NCBI RefSeq assembly: GCF_003205195.1
Contig: NZ_QJRY01000002.1
Location: 62,001 to 126,000, forward strand
Direction: 5' to 3'
Length of the DNA stretch: 64,000 nucleotides
DNA from: Peteryoungia wuzhouensis
GTDB lineage: Bacteria > Pseudomonadota > Alphaproteobacteria > Rhizobiales > Rhizobiaceae
Shown here: positions 10,149 to 20,458 of the stretch, one piece after another
Layout: each line of letters begins with the position of its first letter
Position numbering within the stretch: position 1 is the first letter of the stretch
Made by a program: the position numbers and the translations under genes
Notes under the pieces: model-generated
Told to the model about the DNA's origin: nothing
The model's database searches: none
The model's input: the letters and a program-made list of their open reading frames with translations, nothing else

Positions 10149-10187
10149 TATCTACCGGGCGAAAAGCCCCAACCAAGGAGAACCCCC

Positions 10188-10697
10188 ATGGCCGAGATCA
10201 AGGATCCGGAAAACACCATCCTGATGGAAACCACCAAGGGTAAGGTCGTCATCGCGCTCTTCCCCGACCTGGCACCCGGCCATGTCGCCCGCATCAAGGA
10301 ACTGTCGCGCGAAGGCGCCTATGATGGCGTCGTCTTCCACCGCGTCATCGCCGATTTCATGGCCCAGACCGGCGACGTGAAGTTCGGCAAGAAGGGTGGC
10401 GCCGACTTCAACCCCGGCCGTGCCGGCATGGGCGGCTCCGACAAGCCGGACCTGAAGGCAGAATTCTCGGCCACGCCGCATGTTCGCGGCACCTGCTCCA
10501 TGGCACGCTCGCAGAGCCCGAACTCGGCCAACTCGCAGTTCTTCATCTGCTTCACCGATGCACCGTGGCTGAACAAGCAGTATTCCGTCTGGGGCCAGGT
10601 CATCGAAGGCATGGACATCATCGACCTGATCAAGAAGGGTGAGCCCGTCAGCGATCCCGACTCGATCCTGTCGATGAAGGTTGCCGCCGACGCCTGA
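10188..10697 (+). CDS. ppiB: Cytoplasmic cyclophilin-type peptidyl-prolyl isomerase
   Basis: A 169-residue cyclophilin without a signal peptide, starting MAEIKDPENTILMETTKGKVVIALFPDLAP. It carries FHRVIADFMAQTGDVKFG, the catalytic-core stretch MARSQSPNSANSQFFICF and VWGQVIEGMDIID. An AAGGAGA box lies 6 bases upstream of the ATG. It is about 40 bp behind the exported paralogue, so the two are probably cotranscribed, and a terminator at 10716 ends the unit. Confidence 0.97.
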   Translation: MAEIKDPENTILMETTKGKVVIALFPDLAPGHVARIKELSREGAYDGVVFHRVIADFMAQTGDVKFGKKGGADFNPGRAGMGGSDKPDLKAEFSATPHVRGTCSMARSQSPNSANSQFFICFTDAPWLNKQYSVWGQVIEGMDIIDLIKKGEPVSDPDSILSMKVAADA

Positions 10698-10715
10698 TCG
10701 GCTTAAAGCCACACG

Positions 10716-10752
10716 AAGCCCGCCTCGGTGCGCAGCACCCGGGCGGGTTTTC
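10716..10752 (+). terminator. Terminator after ppiB
   Basis: AAGCCCGCC pairs with GGCGGGTTTT (one G-T pair), with an inner GTGC/GCAC stem. It separates the ppi genes from queA. Confidence 0.8.
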
Positions 10753-10790
10753 GCGTTTAGATCCGCCATCCCAATCCCGAACGAACAGCA

Positions 10791-11885
10791 ATGCGTGTAG
10801 ACCTCTTCGACTTCGATCTGCCGGACGACAACATTGCGCTGAGGCCCGCAAGCCCACGCGACCATGCGCGTTTCCTGGTGGTGCGCCCGGATGCCGATCC
10901 CGAACTCGAAGACCGCCACGTCTACGACCTGCCGTCGTTCCTGAATCCCGGCGATGCCTTGGTCTTCAACGACACCAAGGTCATCCCGGCCCAGCTCGAA
11001 GGCATCCGCCATCGTGACGGCGCCGAAGAAATCGCCGTCTCCTGCACGCTGCATATGCGTGTGGCCGCCAATCGCTGGAAGGCCTTTGCCAAGCCCGGCA
11101 AGCGCATCAAGCAGGGTGACCGCATCGATTTCGGGATGGGGCAGGGCGACAGCGCCGCCTGCATGCTCGGCTCGCTCGTCGCGACCGTGGCGGAAAAGGG
11201 GGAAGCCGGTGAAATCGACCTCGCTTTCGACCTCTCCGGTCCCGATCTCGACCAGGCGATCGCCACCGTCGGCCATATTCCGCTCCCGCCCTATATCGCC
11301 GCCAAGCGGCCGGAAGACGGGCAGGATCGCACCGACTATCAGACCATCTACGCACGTGAAGAAGGGGCGGTTGCTGCCCCGACCGCCGGCCTGCATTTCA
11401 CGCCCGACCTGTTTGCCAAGCTCGACGCGGCCGGCATCGAGCGCCATTTCGTCACGCTGCATGTCGGCGCCGGCACCTTCCTGCCCGTCAAGGCGGACGA
11501 CACCGCCGACCACAAGATGCACCAGGAAATCGGCCATATCGACGCAAAGACGGCGGCGGCCCTCAACGCCGTGCATGCGCGCGGCAACCGCGTGATCGCC
11601 GTCGGCACGACCTCGCTGCGCCTGCTCGAAAGTGCGGCCCTCGACGATGGCACCATCCCCGCCTGGTCCGGTGCGACCGGCATCTTCATCACGCCCGGCT
11701 ACCGCTTCAAGGCGGTGGACATGCTGATGACCAATTTCCACCTGCCCAAATCCACGCTCTTCATGCTGGTATCCGCCTTTGCCGGTCTCGACACGATGCG
11801 GGGTGCCTATGCCCACGCAATCGAGACCGGCTACCGCTTCTACTCCTACGGCGATTCCAGCCTGCTCTTCCGGAAAGACGACTGA
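10791..11885 (+). CDS. queA: S-adenosylmethionine:tRNA ribosyltransferase-isomerase
   Basis: QueA moves the ribosyl group of SAM onto preQ1 in tRNA, giving epoxyqueuosine. The 364-residue length is standard. The start [24 protein letters not shown] is the conserved family opening; [12 protein letters not shown], the [11 protein letters not shown] motif, [11 protein letters not shown] and [11 protein letters not shown] follow in order. Only 3 bp separate it from tgt, the previous enzyme of the same pathway, so the two form an operon. Confidence 0.99.
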   Translation: MRVDLFDFDLPDDNIALRPASPRDHARFLVVRPDADPELEDRHVYDLPSFLNPGDALVFNDTKVIPAQLEGIRHRDGAEEIAVSCTLHMRVAANRWKAFAKPGKRIKQGDRIDFGMGQGDSAACMLGSLVATVAEKGEAGEIDLAFDLSGPDLDQAIATVGHIPLPPYIAAKRPEDGQDRTDYQTIYAREEGAVAAPTAGLHFTPDLFAKLDAAGIERHFVTLHVGAGTFLPVKADDTADHKMHQEIGHIDAKTAAALNAVHARGNRVIAVGTTSLRLLESAALDDGTIPAWSGATGIFITPGYRFKAVDMLMTNFHLPKSTLFMLVSAFAGLDTMRGAYAHAIETGYRFYSYGDSSLLFRKDD

Positions 11886-11888
11886 CCG

Positions 11889-13019
11889 ATGACTGAGAAT
11901 TTCACGTTCAATCTGAGGGCCACCAGCGGCAAGGCCCGCCTCGGCGAGATCACCATGCCGCGCGGCACGATCCGCACACCGGCCTTCATGCCCGTCGGCA
12001 CCGTCGGCACCGTCAAGGCCATGTATCTCGACCAGGTCAAGGAAGGCGGCGCCGACATCATCCTCGGCAATACCTACCACCTGATGCTGCGTCCCGGCCC
12101 GGAACGCGTCGCCCGCCTCGGCGGCCTGCATGAGCTGATCCGCTGGCCCGGCCCGATCCTGACCGATTCGGGCGGGTTCCAGGTCATGTCGCTGTCGGGC
12201 CTCCGCAAGCTCGACGAGCAGGGAGTCACCTTCAAGAGCCATGTCGATGGTTCGCTCCACCACATGTCGCCGGAACGCTCGATCGAGATCCAGGGCCTGC
12301 TCGACAGCGACATCCAGATGCAGCTCGACGAATGCGTGGCGCTGCCGGCGGAACCGCGCGAAATCGAACGCGCCATGGAAATGTCGCTGCGCTGGGCTGA
12401 ACGCTGCCGCGCTGCCTTCGGCAATCAGCCGGGCAAGGCGATGTTCGGCATCGTCCAGGGTGGCGACCAGCCCAATCTTCGCATCCGCTCGGCCGAAGGC
12501 CTGAAACAACTGGATCTCAAGGGTTATGCCGTGGGCGGCCTCGCCGTTGGCGAACCCCAGGCGGTCATGCTCGACATGCTGCGCATCACGCTGCCGGTGC
12601 TGCCCACCGAAAAGCCGCGCTACCTGATGGGCGTCGGCACGCCCGATGACATGCTGAAATCGGTTGCAGAAGGCATCGACATGTTCGACTGCGTCATGCC
12701 GACCCGCTCCGGCCGCCATGGCCTCGCCTTCACCCGCCGAGGCAAGGTCAATATCCGCAACGCGCGCCATGCCGAAGACATGCGCCCGCTCGACGAACAG
12801 TCGTCCTGCCCGGCGACGCGTGACTATTCGCGCGCCTATCTGCACCACCTCGTGCGCTCCAACGAAGCGCTCGGCGGCATGCTCTTGTCCTGGAACAACC
12901 TCAGCTATTATCAGGAACTGATGCAGGGCATCCGCCAGGCGATCGCCGAAGACCGGTTTGAGGATTTCAAGGCCGAGACCATCGAGACCTGGGCGCGCGG
13001 CGACATCGATCCGGTCTGA
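11889..13019 (+). CDS. tgt: tRNA-guanine transglycosylase
   Basis: Tgt swaps the wobble guanine of GUN-anticodon tRNAs for preQ1. The 376-residue TIM barrel shows [13 protein letters not shown] (catalytic Asp), [16 protein letters not shown] and [10 protein letters not shown]. The C-terminal zinc site is unusual: where the E. coli type has CxCxxC before the RAYLHH helix, this protein reads [16 protein letters not shown], so only the middle Cys and the His are kept. The gene follows queA by 3 bp. Confidence 0.98.
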   Translation: MTENFTFNLRATSGKARLGEITMPRGTIRTPAFMPVGTVGTVKAMYLDQVKEGGADIILGNTYHLMLRPGPERVARLGGLHELIRWPGPILTDSGGFQVMSLSGLRKLDEQGVTFKSHVDGSLHHMSPERSIEIQGLLDSDIQMQLDECVALPAEPREIERAMEMSLRWAERCRAAFGNQPGKAMFGIVQGGDQPNLRIRSAEGLKQLDLKGYAVGGLAVGEPQAVMLDMLRITLPVLPTEKPRYLMGVGTPDDMLKSVAEGIDMFDCVMPTRSGRHGLAFTRRGKVNIRNARHAEDMRPLDEQSSCPATRDYSRAYLHHLVRSNEALGGMLLSWNNLSYYQELMQGIRQAIAEDRFEDFKAETIETWARGDIDPV

Positions 13020-13076
13020 TCATACCCAGGATCACGGGGTGAAGGGCAGGGCGCCTGCGCTGCCAACAACCCCGCT

Positions 13077-13520
13077 TCAGATCCCCTGGCTCGTCGTCTC
13101 GCGCTTGATGCGCACGCCGTTGATGGCGAATTTGCCGTCGCTCTGGCGCTTGAGCTCGTAATAGACCGCCCAATCCTTGCCGTCAGGTGAGGAGATCAGC
13201 ACCTCCTGAAAGGCGACCTTGCCATCGGGCGACACCTGGTTGCGGCCGAAGGCATAATTGCCAGGCCGATAGACGGGTCCATAGCTCTTCTTCACCATCT
13301 CGAAAAAGCGTTCGGGATTGGGAAAGACGGATTTGATTTCAGGAGAGGCGAAGGAATAGGCCGCCGCAGCATCGTCGTTGAGGAAGGCCGTGATCTGTTG
13401 TTCGATCACCCCTTTCGCCAGCCCGGCAGGATCAGCCGGTACCGCATCCTCGGCCAAAGCCGGGCCGCCTGTCAGGCCCGCCACGAGATAAAGGGCCATT
13501 GCAATCCGCATGCGCATCAT
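13077..13520 (-). CDS. Exported DUF4864 domain protein
   Basis: From the ATG at 13520 (GGGGA 4-7 bases upstream) the protein is 147 residues with a signal peptide ending GGPALA. The mature part, VIEQQITAFLNDDAAAAYSFASPEIKSVFPNPERFFEMVKKSYGPVYRP, matches the DUF4864 pattern, with a NTF2-like look: helix with xxF, an A-Y-S-F-A strand and VAFQEVLISSPDGKDWAVYYELKRQSDGKFAINGV. The function of the family is unknown. It converges with tgt. The triplet ATGATG leaves the exact start open by one codon. Confidence 0.85.
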   Translation of the reverse strand: MMRMRIAMALYLVAGLTGGPALAEDAVPADPAGLAKGVIEQQITAFLNDDAAAAYSFASPEIKSVFPNPERFFEMVKKSYGPVYRPGNYAFGRNQVSPDGKVAFQEVLISSPDGKDWAVYYELKRQSDGKFAINGVRIKRETTSQGI

Positions 13521-13666
13521 GATTCCCCTCATGTTTAAGTCGTCTCGAATGAAAGAATAGGACGATTCGACCGAACGGGAAGGTGGGTGATGCATTTCTT
13601 GTGCGCGTTCTCGATTTCGTGACCTCCGACGGCAAGCGCCGCCGGAGGTCAGTCTTGCGGTGTGGC

Positions 13667-15508
13667 TCAGTTCAGTTTGATGTCGCCCGTCCCATAGACC
13701 TGCTTGCCGCCCAGCACGGTCAGCAACACCTTGGTGTCGGCAATCTCCTCGCCTGGGATCGTCAGCAGATTCCGGTCGATCACAATCAGGTCGGCCACCT
13801 TGCCGACCTCGATTGAACCGGTCACGTTTTCCAGCCGCAGCGAATAGGCCGCATTTATCGTGAAGGCCCGGATCGCCGTCTTGATGTCGAGGCCGGGATC
13901 GTCGCCAAGGCGTCCTTTGTATTTGTCGGCGACATCAGGCGTATTGGTCCGGGTAACCGCGACCTTCATCGCAAACCATTCGTTGAGGGGATCGATCGGC
14001 CAGTCGCTGCCGAATGCAATCCGTGCCCCCGCCTGCTTGAATTTCCCGCTGGTCTCAAGATAGCGGAAGCGTTCCTCGCCAATGTAGTCCTGCACGGAAT
14101 CGAGCGTATCGGGCGCCGGTTTGCCCCATTGGAAGGAAAGGATCGGCAGGGCATTGAGGGCAGGGAAACGGGCATAGTCCGCCGCTTCGACCAACTCGTT
14201 ATGGGCAAGAGCCAGACGGATATTCTCAAGCGACACCCCCGCCTTCTTCGCCTGCTCGATGGCATTGAGGGCGATATGGACGGCATGATCGCCATCCGTA
14301 TGGAGATGCATGTTGAAATCGGCGGCGGCCAGTTCCTTGATCACGCCCGCCAGTTGCTCTTCCGAAACATACAGTTTGCCGCTGCTGTCGCTCGGCGTCC
14401 AATGCGGATGGGTTTCTGAGCCGGTATTGTGCAGATAGGGTTGCCGCAAGGCCCCTGTCTGCGCCGGCGCCTGGATCACGCCGTCCATGAAGACCTTGGC
14501 GGTACGCACCGAAATGAACGGCTCGACGCTGTCGCGAGGCATGCTGTATTTTGCCGACAGCGCCTTGATCCGATTGATGGTCTCTGTCGGTTTGGCCGTC
14601 TCTTCGGCGGAAATGACCGGCGCGAATTCACCGCGAACCGTGAGCTTGCCCTGCTGCCGCAAGGTGTCGAATGCGACGACGGAGTCTTCGGAGGCGGCCG
14701 CATCGAAAATGGTCGTCACACCCTGGCTGTTGACGAGTGCCGAGGCCGCAGCGGCGTTTTCGAGATTCTCCTTGGCTTGCACCTCTGCCGGGAGAGGCGG
14801 GGCGGCCCCGGATACCTGCCACATCGCCGCATCGAGGAAGATGCCGCTGAGCGCGCCATCGGCTTTCCGGTCGATCTTGCCGCCCGCAGGATCCGGTGTG
14901 TCTGCGGTGATGCCGGCCTGTTTCATCGCCTTGCTGCTGGCGGCCATCGAATGGAAATCGGTCGCAACCACGATCACCGGCCGCTCGGTCGGCAGTCGGT
15001 CGAGGATCTCGGCCGAGAGGTCGGCCCCGGGCGGCGTCATCGCCTGGCGATACCAGCCGCGCACTTCAAGCCAGCGGTCGGCCGGAGCATCCGCCTCGTC
15101 CTTCAGGCACTGCGAGATGACGGCAAGGATCTGGTCGACGGACAGAGGCTGATAATTCAGGTTGCAGCTGGTGAGCTGGGCCCCGCCACCGAGAGGATGC
15201 ATATGGCCGTCGATGAGGCCCGGCATCAGCACCTTGCCCCCGAGATCGATCACCTGTGTTCCATCGCCGATCCAGTCTTCCATGCTGGCAGATGTGCCGA
15301 CCGCCACGATCTTGCCACCACGCACCGCGACGGCTTCGGCAAGCTCGTCCTTCGCATTCACGGTATAGACAACACCGTTGCGAAAAACCGTGTCAGCCGG
15401 TTCCGTAGCCGTAGCCGTAGCCGGAGCGGAAAGGCCAGCGATGACCGACAGCGACAAGACCATCCCTGACATCGACTGCCACGGATTTCGGGATAAATGC
15501 CCAAACAT
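13667..15508 (-). CDS. Exported metal-dependent amidohydrolase (YtcJ-like)
   Basis: A 613-residue amidohydrolase-superfamily protein. Residues 1-35 are a signal peptide (SLSVIAGLSAPATATA), so it probably acts in the periplasm. The metal site HxH is in VLMPGLIDGHMHPLGGG, followed by the D-x-H-S motif in ATDFHSMAASSKAM, HLHTDGDHAVHIAL, LAHNELV and the distal Asp in AFGSDWPIDPLNEWFAM; the C-terminal EVGKVADLIVIDRNLL closes the composite barrel. These features fit the YtcJ/Amidohydro_3 group, which acts on varied amides; the substrate cannot be read. A perfect palindrome 107 bp upstream (15615) may be its operator. Confidence 0.9.
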   Translation of the reverse strand: MFGHLSRNPWQSMSGMVLSLSVIAGLSAPATATATEPADTVFRNGVVYTVNAKDELAEAVAVRGGKIVAVGTSASMEDWIGDGTQVIDLGGKVLMPGLIDGHMHPLGGGAQLTSCNLNYQPLSVDQILAVISQCLKDEADAPADRWLEVRGWYRQAMTPPGADLSAEILDRLPTERPVIVVATDFHSMAASSKAMKQAGITADTPDPAGGKIDRKADGALSGIFLDAAMWQVSGAAPPLPAEVQAKENLENAAAASALVNSQGVTTIFDAAASEDSVVAFDTLRQQGKLTVRGEFAPVISAEETAKPTETINRIKALSAKYSMPRDSVEPFISVRTAKVFMDGVIQAPAQTGALRQPYLHNTGSETHPHWTPSDSSGKLYVSEEQLAGVIKELAAADFNMHLHTDGDHAVHIALNAIEQAKKAGVSLENIRLALAHNELVEAADYARFPALNALPILSFQWGKPAPDTLDSVQDYIGEERFRYLETSGKFKQAGARIAFGSDWPIDPLNEWFAMKVAVTRTNTPDVADKYKGRLGDDPGLDIKTAIRAFTINAAYSLRLENVTGSIEVGKVADLIVIDRNLLTIPGEEIADTKVLLTVLGGKQVYGTGDIKLN

Positions 15509-16125
15509 ATAAATTCACTCCCAGTTTTCGAAAAATGGACACCCTCGAGCCCCGACGGCGACCTGATGTATCCCAGGTTTTCACCGCCCCAAGCCTGGCC
15601 ATGCCCGGCTTGCCTCGTATGTTATGCATACGACTTCTGAAAAGCCTAGGGCGGTTTGCGATCAATCCTCGCGGGGCCGCATGGCCAGAAACCGGCGATC
15701 CGGATCGTTGCGGAGGAGGGGACAAAACCGCTCCCACCAGCGTGACGAATTTTGCCAATCACAGGTCTTTGCGACCGCTTGTGGATCAAAGTCTCTCATT
15801 CCACCTCGGACGCATCCGGCCATCATGCATCCGCCACACACGCCTGGACCGCGATCGCCAAGCCGGTCAGATGCGCCGGATCTCGACGCCCAAAAAAAGA
15901 CAGGCCTGGTGATCGGCGATCACAAATACCTCCATAGTCCCGCTGGCCGCGGATATCTTCAGATGGAGAATCACATCCAGGCCGCTGCTCGGTTATTCCC
16001 CGGCGATCAGCCGAGTCTGGGGCAAGGGAAGCCTAAGGAGCCGCACATAACGCCTCCACCCTTGTTGTCTTGCTCCGAACCTGCCAAATCTGACGAAACT
16101 CATTCGGCGTTACGACAAGGACCTC
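15509..16125. other. 617-bp intergenic region
   Basis: The region between the amidohydrolase and the rightward phosphoesterase holds a palindrome at 15615-15633 but no open frame with a ribosome-binding site, recognisable motif or normal codon use. The frames present are Arg/Pro-rich and look like noise. Confidence 0.6.
15615..15633. promoter_or_regulatory. Candidate operator palindrome (TCGTATG-N5-CATACGA)
   Basis: A perfect 7-bp inverted repeat, TCGTATG and CATACGA separated by TTATG, is placed 107 bp before the amidohydrolase start. The size and symmetry fit a GntR- or TetR-type dimer site. No regulator gene is adjacent, so the link is inferred. Confidence 0.35.
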
Positions 16126-16881
16126 ATGCGTCTCTTCCTGGCATCCGACCTCCATGTCGACTATCCCGAAAACCTGCACTGGATCGAATCGGTCTCAGAG
16201 ATCGACTATGTCGATGACGTGTTGCTGCTTGCAGGCGACATTTCCGACGAGATGCACCTCATCGAGCGGGTCCTGCGCGTTGTCAAAGCACGCTTTCGCC
16301 ACGTGGTCTTCATTCCCGGCAATCACGATCTCTGGACGTCGCGAAGCGGGAAGGGGCCATCCTTCGGCAAGTTCGATGCGATCCTGTCTCTCTGCCGGGA
16401 GGAAGGCATCGAGACCGGGCCGCTCGCCATCGGCAAGGCCCTGATCGTCCCGCTGCTCGCCTGGTATGATTATTCCTTCGGCCAGCCTGGACCAACAATC
16501 CGCCGCGGCTGGATGGATTTCTACAAATGCAATTGGGAAGGTTTGCAGCCGGCCGAGGTTGCATTTCGGTTCGAAGCGATGAACGTGATCCCGGACACAT
16601 CAGGCTTCGATGCCGTCTACAGCGCCTCGCATTTCGTCCCGCGCATCGATCTCATGCCGGCGCGCTACCCGGAAAAACACAAGGCGCTGTTTCCCGTCCT
16701 CGGCACCGATCGCCTGGAAACGCAGATCCGCCGGCTGGGTTCGCAGAAACATTTCTACGGCCATAGCCACCTGAACAGGAACAAGGTGATCGACGGCGTC
16801 ACCTATATCAACAATGCATATGGCTATCCGTCGGAGACGGAGATCTCGGCAAAGACGATCCTGCATGTGGCGGATCTCTGA
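16126..16881 (+). CDS. Calcineurin-like metallophosphoesterase
   Basis: This 251-residue protein has the dimetal phosphoesterase motifs in order: DLHVD (residues 8-12), LLLAGDISDE, FIPGNHDLW, a middle His in YSASHFVPRID and the C-terminal GHSHLNRN. No signal peptide. The family covers nucleotide, protein and sugar phosphatases, so the substrate stays open. The ATG lies after ACAAGGACCTC, with AAGGA 5 bases upstream. It stands alone between two leftward transcription units. Confidence 0.9.
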   Translation: MRLFLASDLHVDYPENLHWIESVSEIDYVDDVLLLAGDISDEMHLIERVLRVVKARFRHVVFIPGNHDLWTSRSGKGPSFGKFDAILSLCREEGIETGPLAIGKALIVPLLAWYDYSFGQPGPTIRRGWMDFYKCNWEGLQPAEVAFRFEAMNVIPDTSGFDAVYSASHFVPRIDLMPARYPEKHKALFPVLGTDRLETQIRRLGSQKHFYGHSHLNRNKVIDGVTYINNAYGYPSETEISAKTILHVADL

Positions 16882-17031
16882 ACGGAGGGAGAGTAGACAC
16901 GAGCGCGCCGCCTACAAACGAATATCGCATAAGATAGATTATGGAACCAAAGCGCATCGCCGAAAGAGCAATTTGGCTATGCAGACCTCGATCCGACGGC
17001 GCGAAAAGCCGGATTCCGTTTGTGAAGACCC

Positions 17032-17850
17032 TCAGATATCCAGTTCAAATTCCACGATGAATTGGTCGTGGCCTGGTTCCACGTTGTCAGGTGTCTCACG
17101 CATTACCGTGTCGTAGTCGAGCGGCGTATGCATATGCGTCAGCACGCTGTGTCTCGGCCCGAAACGCTCGATCCAACCCAGGGCCTGTTCGAGCGACAGA
17201 TGGCTCGGATGCGGCCGGTACTGCAGTGCGTCGATGAACAGCAGATCGAGGCCGGACAGTTTTTCGACCGTTTCGGCGGGAAAGTCCGAGACGTCGCAGC
17301 AATAGGCCACGTCACCGATCCGCAGCCCCAGCGAGATGATGTCGCCGTGCTGCTGCACGAGCGGCAGAAGCTCGATCGGTCCTCCCGCGCCTTCGATGAC
17401 GACCGACCGGTCCATGTCTTCGATGATGACAGGTTCGACGATCGGCGGGTAATTGCTGCCCTCGGGCGTCTTCAGGCAGTATCCGAAGCCTTCCTCGATA
17501 CGGGCCATCGTATAGGGTTCGGCATAGATCGGAATGCGCTTGTGCTGGTTGTGAAAATAGCCACGCAGGTCATCGATGCCATGCAGATGATCGGCATGCG
17601 CATGGCTGTAGAAAACAGCGTCGATGAGATCCACCTTCGAACGGATCATCTGTTCGCGAAAATCCGGCCCGGTATCGACCACAACCACCGTCTTGCCGCC
17701 ATCCGGGCCGATCTGCTCGATCAGGAAGGACGCGCGGCTGCGCCGGTTCTTTGGATTGTCAGGGTCGCAATTGCCCCAGTCGCCGTTGATCCGGGGTACG
17801 CCGGGAGACGACGAACATCCAAGCAGCGTGAACCGTCGCGTGACCTTCAT
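17032..17850 (-). CDS. MBL-fold metallohydrolase (PhnP/YcbX-neighbour type)
   Basis: The 272-residue protein has the metallo-beta-lactamase zinc motif HAHADH in AVFYSHAHADHLHGIDDLRGY, further ligands in CDVSDF and VLTHMHTPLDYDTV, and the opening TLLGCSSSPGVPRINGDWGNCDP typical of PhnP-like phosphodiesterases. Such proteins cleave cyclic or linear phosphodiesters, but it is also a common tatD neighbour of unknown use. The start is taken at MKVTRRF (17850), with AGGAA 6-7 bases upstream; an in-frame codon at 17868 would overlap tatD. It is the third gene of the metG-tatD unit, 10 bp behind tatD. Confidence 0.9.
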   Translation of the reverse strand: MKVTRRFTLLGCSSSPGVPRINGDWGNCDPDNPKNRRSRASFLIEQIGPDGGKTVVVVDTGPDFREQMIRSKVDLIDAVFYSHAHADHLHGIDDLRGYFHNQHKRIPIYAEPYTMARIEEGFGYCLKTPEGSNYPPIVEPVIIEDMDRSVVIEGAGGPIELLPLVQQHGDIISLGLRIGDVAYCCDVSDFPAETVEKLSGLDLLFIDALQYRPHPSHLSLEQALGWIERFGPRHSVLTHMHTPLDYDTVMRETPDNVEPGHDQFIVEFELDI

Positions 17851-17860
17851 CCGAACTTCC

Positions 17861-18646
17861 TCAGCCAAGTCTTGGCATCTTGGCGAAGCAGCGGAAGGCG
17901 TTTGCCGTCGTGATCTCCGCCATCTCCGCGTAACTCACACCCTTGACCTCGGCGAGCACTTCCGCCGTGTTCACCACATAGGACGGTTCGTTGCGTTTTC
18001 CACGCCAGCGCTTCGGCGCCAGATACGGCGCATCGGTTTCGACCAGCAGCCGGTCCATCGGCACGGTCTTCGCAATCGCGCGCAGCTCCTCGGACTTCGG
18101 AAACGTCACGATACCCGAGAACGAGACAAAACCACCGAGTTCAACACCGGTATCGGCCAGCGCCTGTCCCGATGAGAAGCAGTGCAGGATGAAGGGGAAG
18201 GCGCCCTTCCCCGTCTCTTCGGTCAAAATCGCCGCCATGTCCTCGTCGGCGCTGCGGCTGTGGATGACAAGCGGCAGACCCGTGCGCCGCGCCGCCTCGA
18301 TATGGCGGATCAGCCCCGTCTTCTGGTCCTCGGGCGTCTGCGTGTCGTAGAAATAGTCGAGCCCCGCCTCGCCGATCGCCACGATCTTCGCATGGCTATC
18401 TGCCAGCCGCACGAGTTCGTCCGCCGTGACGTCGAGTTCGTCGCCGGCATTGTTCGGATGGGTGCCGACCGAACAGAAGACGCTCGGATACCGTTCGGTG
18501 AGTGCCAGCAGAGTCTCGAGCTTCCGGACTCGCGTCGAAATCGTCACCATCTGCTTCACGCCTGCCTGATGCGCCCGCGTGACCAGTTCGTCGCGCTCTG
18601 CGTCGAAATCGGCGAAGTCGAGATGGCAATGGGTATCGATCAGCAT
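17861..18646 (-). CDS. tatD: TatD family metal-dependent deoxyribonuclease
   Basis: The 261-residue protein starts MLIDTHCHLDFADF, the TatD metal motif HxH, followed by SVGTHPNNAG, IGEAGLDYFYD, LVIHSRSADEDM, LHCFSSG and the closing ETDAPYLAP with the YVVNTAEVLAEVKG helix. The family has 3'-5' exonuclease activity on DNA. The conserved opening fixes the start at 18646; the frame is open further upstream but that part is Arg-rich and overlaps metG. It begins 4 bp after the metG stop, an operon layout conserved in many bacteria. Confidence 0.95.
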   Translation of the reverse strand: MLIDTHCHLDFADFDAERDELVTRAHQAGVKQMVTISTRVRKLETLLALTERYPSVFCSVGTHPNNAGDELDVTADELVRLADSHAKIVAIGEAGLDYFYDTQTPEDQKTGLIRHIEAARRTGLPLVIHSRSADEDMAAILTEETGKGAFPFILHCFSSGQALADTGVELGGFVSFSGIVTFPKSEELRAIAKTVPMDRLLVETDAPYLAPKRWRGKRNEPSYVVNTAEVLAEVKGVSYAEMAEITTANAFRCFAKMPRLG

Positions 18647-18650
18647 CGGC

Positions 18651-20204
18651 TCAGGCCTTGCTCGCGTCCGGTGCGACGTAACGCGGATAGACCGGCGACG
18701 GCGCCGGCAGTTCCGTGCCCGGCTGCAGGCGTCCGGCGGCCCCGAGCTTGGCGAAGACGCGATCTTCCTTCGCGACGGCGACAAGATCGAGGATCTTCGC
18801 CGAGGTTTCAGGCATGATCGGCTGGAACAGAAGCGCGATCTGGCGCACGACGTCAGCGGTCACATAGAGCACAGTGCCCATGCGCGCCTCGTCGGTCTTC
18901 TTCAACACCCACGGCGCCTGGGCTGCAAAATAGCGGTCGGCCTCGTTGACGATGTTGATGATCGCCGCGACCGCCTTGTGGATCTGCTGGCGGCTCATCT
19001 CCTCGCGGCAGATATCGATCGCCTCGTCGGCAATCTTCAGGATCGCCTCATCCTCTGCGGTGAGCGGACCCGGAGTCGGCACCCTGCCCTCGCAGTTCTT
19101 GTTGATCATCGACAGCGAGCGCGAGGCCAGATTGCCGATACCATTGGCCAGATCGGCATTGATGCGTGTGCCGATGCCCTCTTCCGAATAGCTGCCGTCC
19201 TGGCCGAAGGAGACTTCGCGCAGGAAGAAATAGCGCACCTGGTCGAGGCCGAAATGGTTCACCAGATTGACCGGATCGACGACATTGCCGAGCGACTTCG
19301 ACATCTTCTCGCCCTTGTTGAGCAGGAAGCCATGGGCATAGACCCGCTTCGGCAAAGGCAGGCCCGCCGACATCAGGAAGGCCGGCCAGTAGACGGCGTG
19401 GAAGCGAATGATGTCTTTGCCGATGATGTGCACGTCCGCCGGCCAGTATTTCGCACGCGGACCGTTGGTGTCTTCAACATAACCCGTGGCGGTGATGTAG
19501 TTGGTCAAGGCATCCACCCAGACATACATCACATGTTTGTCGTCACCAGGCACCTTGATGCCCCAGTCGAAGGTCGTGCGCGAGATCGACAGGTCCTTCA
19601 GGCCCGACTTGACGAAGGAAATCACCTCGTTGCGGCGCTCGTTCGGGCCGATAAAGTCAGGCTCATCCTCATAGAGCTTCAGGAGCTTGTCTTCATAGGC
19701 CGAGAGCTTGAAGAAATAGCTTTCCTCTTCCACCCATTCGACCGGCGTGCCCTGCGGCCCGTAGCGCACGCCGTCAGGGCGCACTTCCGTCTCTTCTTCC
19801 TGGTAATAGGCCTCGTCGCGCACCGAATACCATCCGGCATACCCGCCCTTGTAGATGTCGCCGTTCTTCTCCATCCGGCGCCAGACTTCCTGCACCGTCT
19901 CGTGATGGCGCTTTTCGGTCGTGCGGATGAAGTCGTCATTCGACGAATTCAAGAGCTTGCCCATTTGGCGGAATTCGTTGGAGTTCCGCTCGGCCAGCGC
20001 CTCCGGCGAAATGCCTTCCGCACGCGCCGTCTGCTGCATCTTCTGCCCGTGTTCGTCCGTACCTGTCAGGAAGAACACATCCTTCCCGTCGAGCCGCTGG
20101 AACCGCGCCATGGCGTCGGTGGCGATCAGCTCATAGGCATGGCCGATATGCGGCTTGCCGTTCGGATAGGAGATGGCAGTGGTGATGTAGAAGGGATCGC
20201 TCAT
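18651..20204 (-). CDS. metG: Methionyl-tRNA synthetase
   Basis: Class I synthetase that charges tRNA-Met. At 517 residues it is the shorter form without the C-terminal dimer domain. The signature PHIGHAYE lies at residues 18-25 (HIGH) and [12 protein letters not shown] carries KMSKS. The connective peptide around [16 protein letters not shown] has no CxxC pairs, so it is the zinc-free type. The C-terminal helical domain ends with [13 protein letters not shown]. First gene of the leftward metG-tatD-MBL unit. Confidence 0.98.
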   Translation of the reverse strand: MSDPFYITTAISYPNGKPHIGHAYELIATDAMARFQRLDGKDVFFLTGTDEHGQKMQQTARAEGISPEALAERNSNEFRQMGKLLNSSNDDFIRTTEKRHHETVQEVWRRMEKNGDIYKGGYAGWYSVRDEAYYQEEETEVRPDGVRYGPQGTPVEWVEEESYFFKLSAYEDKLLKLYEDEPDFIGPNERRNEVISFVKSGLKDLSISRTTFDWGIKVPGDDKHVMYVWVDALTNYITATGYVEDTNGPRAKYWPADVHIIGKDIIRFHAVYWPAFLMSAGLPLPKRVYAHGFLLNKGEKMSKSLGNVVDPVNLVNHFGLDQVRYFFLREVSFGQDGSYSEEGIGTRINADLANGIGNLASRSLSMINKNCEGRVPTPGPLTAEDEAILKIADEAIDICREEMSRQQIHKAVAAIINIVNEADRYFAAQAPWVLKKTDEARMGTVLYVTADVVRQIALLFQPIMPETSAKILDLVAVAKEDRVFAKLGAAGRLQPGTELPAPSPVYPRYVAPDASKA

Positions 20205-20458
20205 GGTTTGCTGGTGTCTTTTCGTCGGTTGCGATTGTCTTGGGGCCGGACAATGGCGGCACAGGAAGGCCGGCCAGGAACGGCGACGACAAATGGGGTC
20301 GAACGCTCTTAAAACATTCCGGCGCCTTTAGGAACATCCGTTTTGCTGCGGCGCCACGAACACGCCCGCTTGGGCGGCAATCGGGCCTGCAAGACCGGGC
20401 TTGCCAAGGCCGCCGATCCTGATAAACCGGAATTCCGGCCAACTCGAAGGAAACCGAT

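Noticed and set aside
10152..12848. Very long minus-strand open frame opposite ppiB, queA and tgt
   Set aside because: It mirrors three clear genes in a high-GC genome where antisense frames stay open by codon bias; it has no ribosome-binding site and a His/Gly/Ala-rich composition without domain motifs.
13020..13076. Terminator between tgt and the DUF4864 gene
   Set aside because: Only weak GC pairing (GGCAG/CTGCC) with no T tract.
15535..16217. Plus-strand frames in the gap before the phosphoesterase
   Set aside because: Composition is Arg/Pro/Ser-rich, they overlap one another in different frames and no ribosome-binding site fits.
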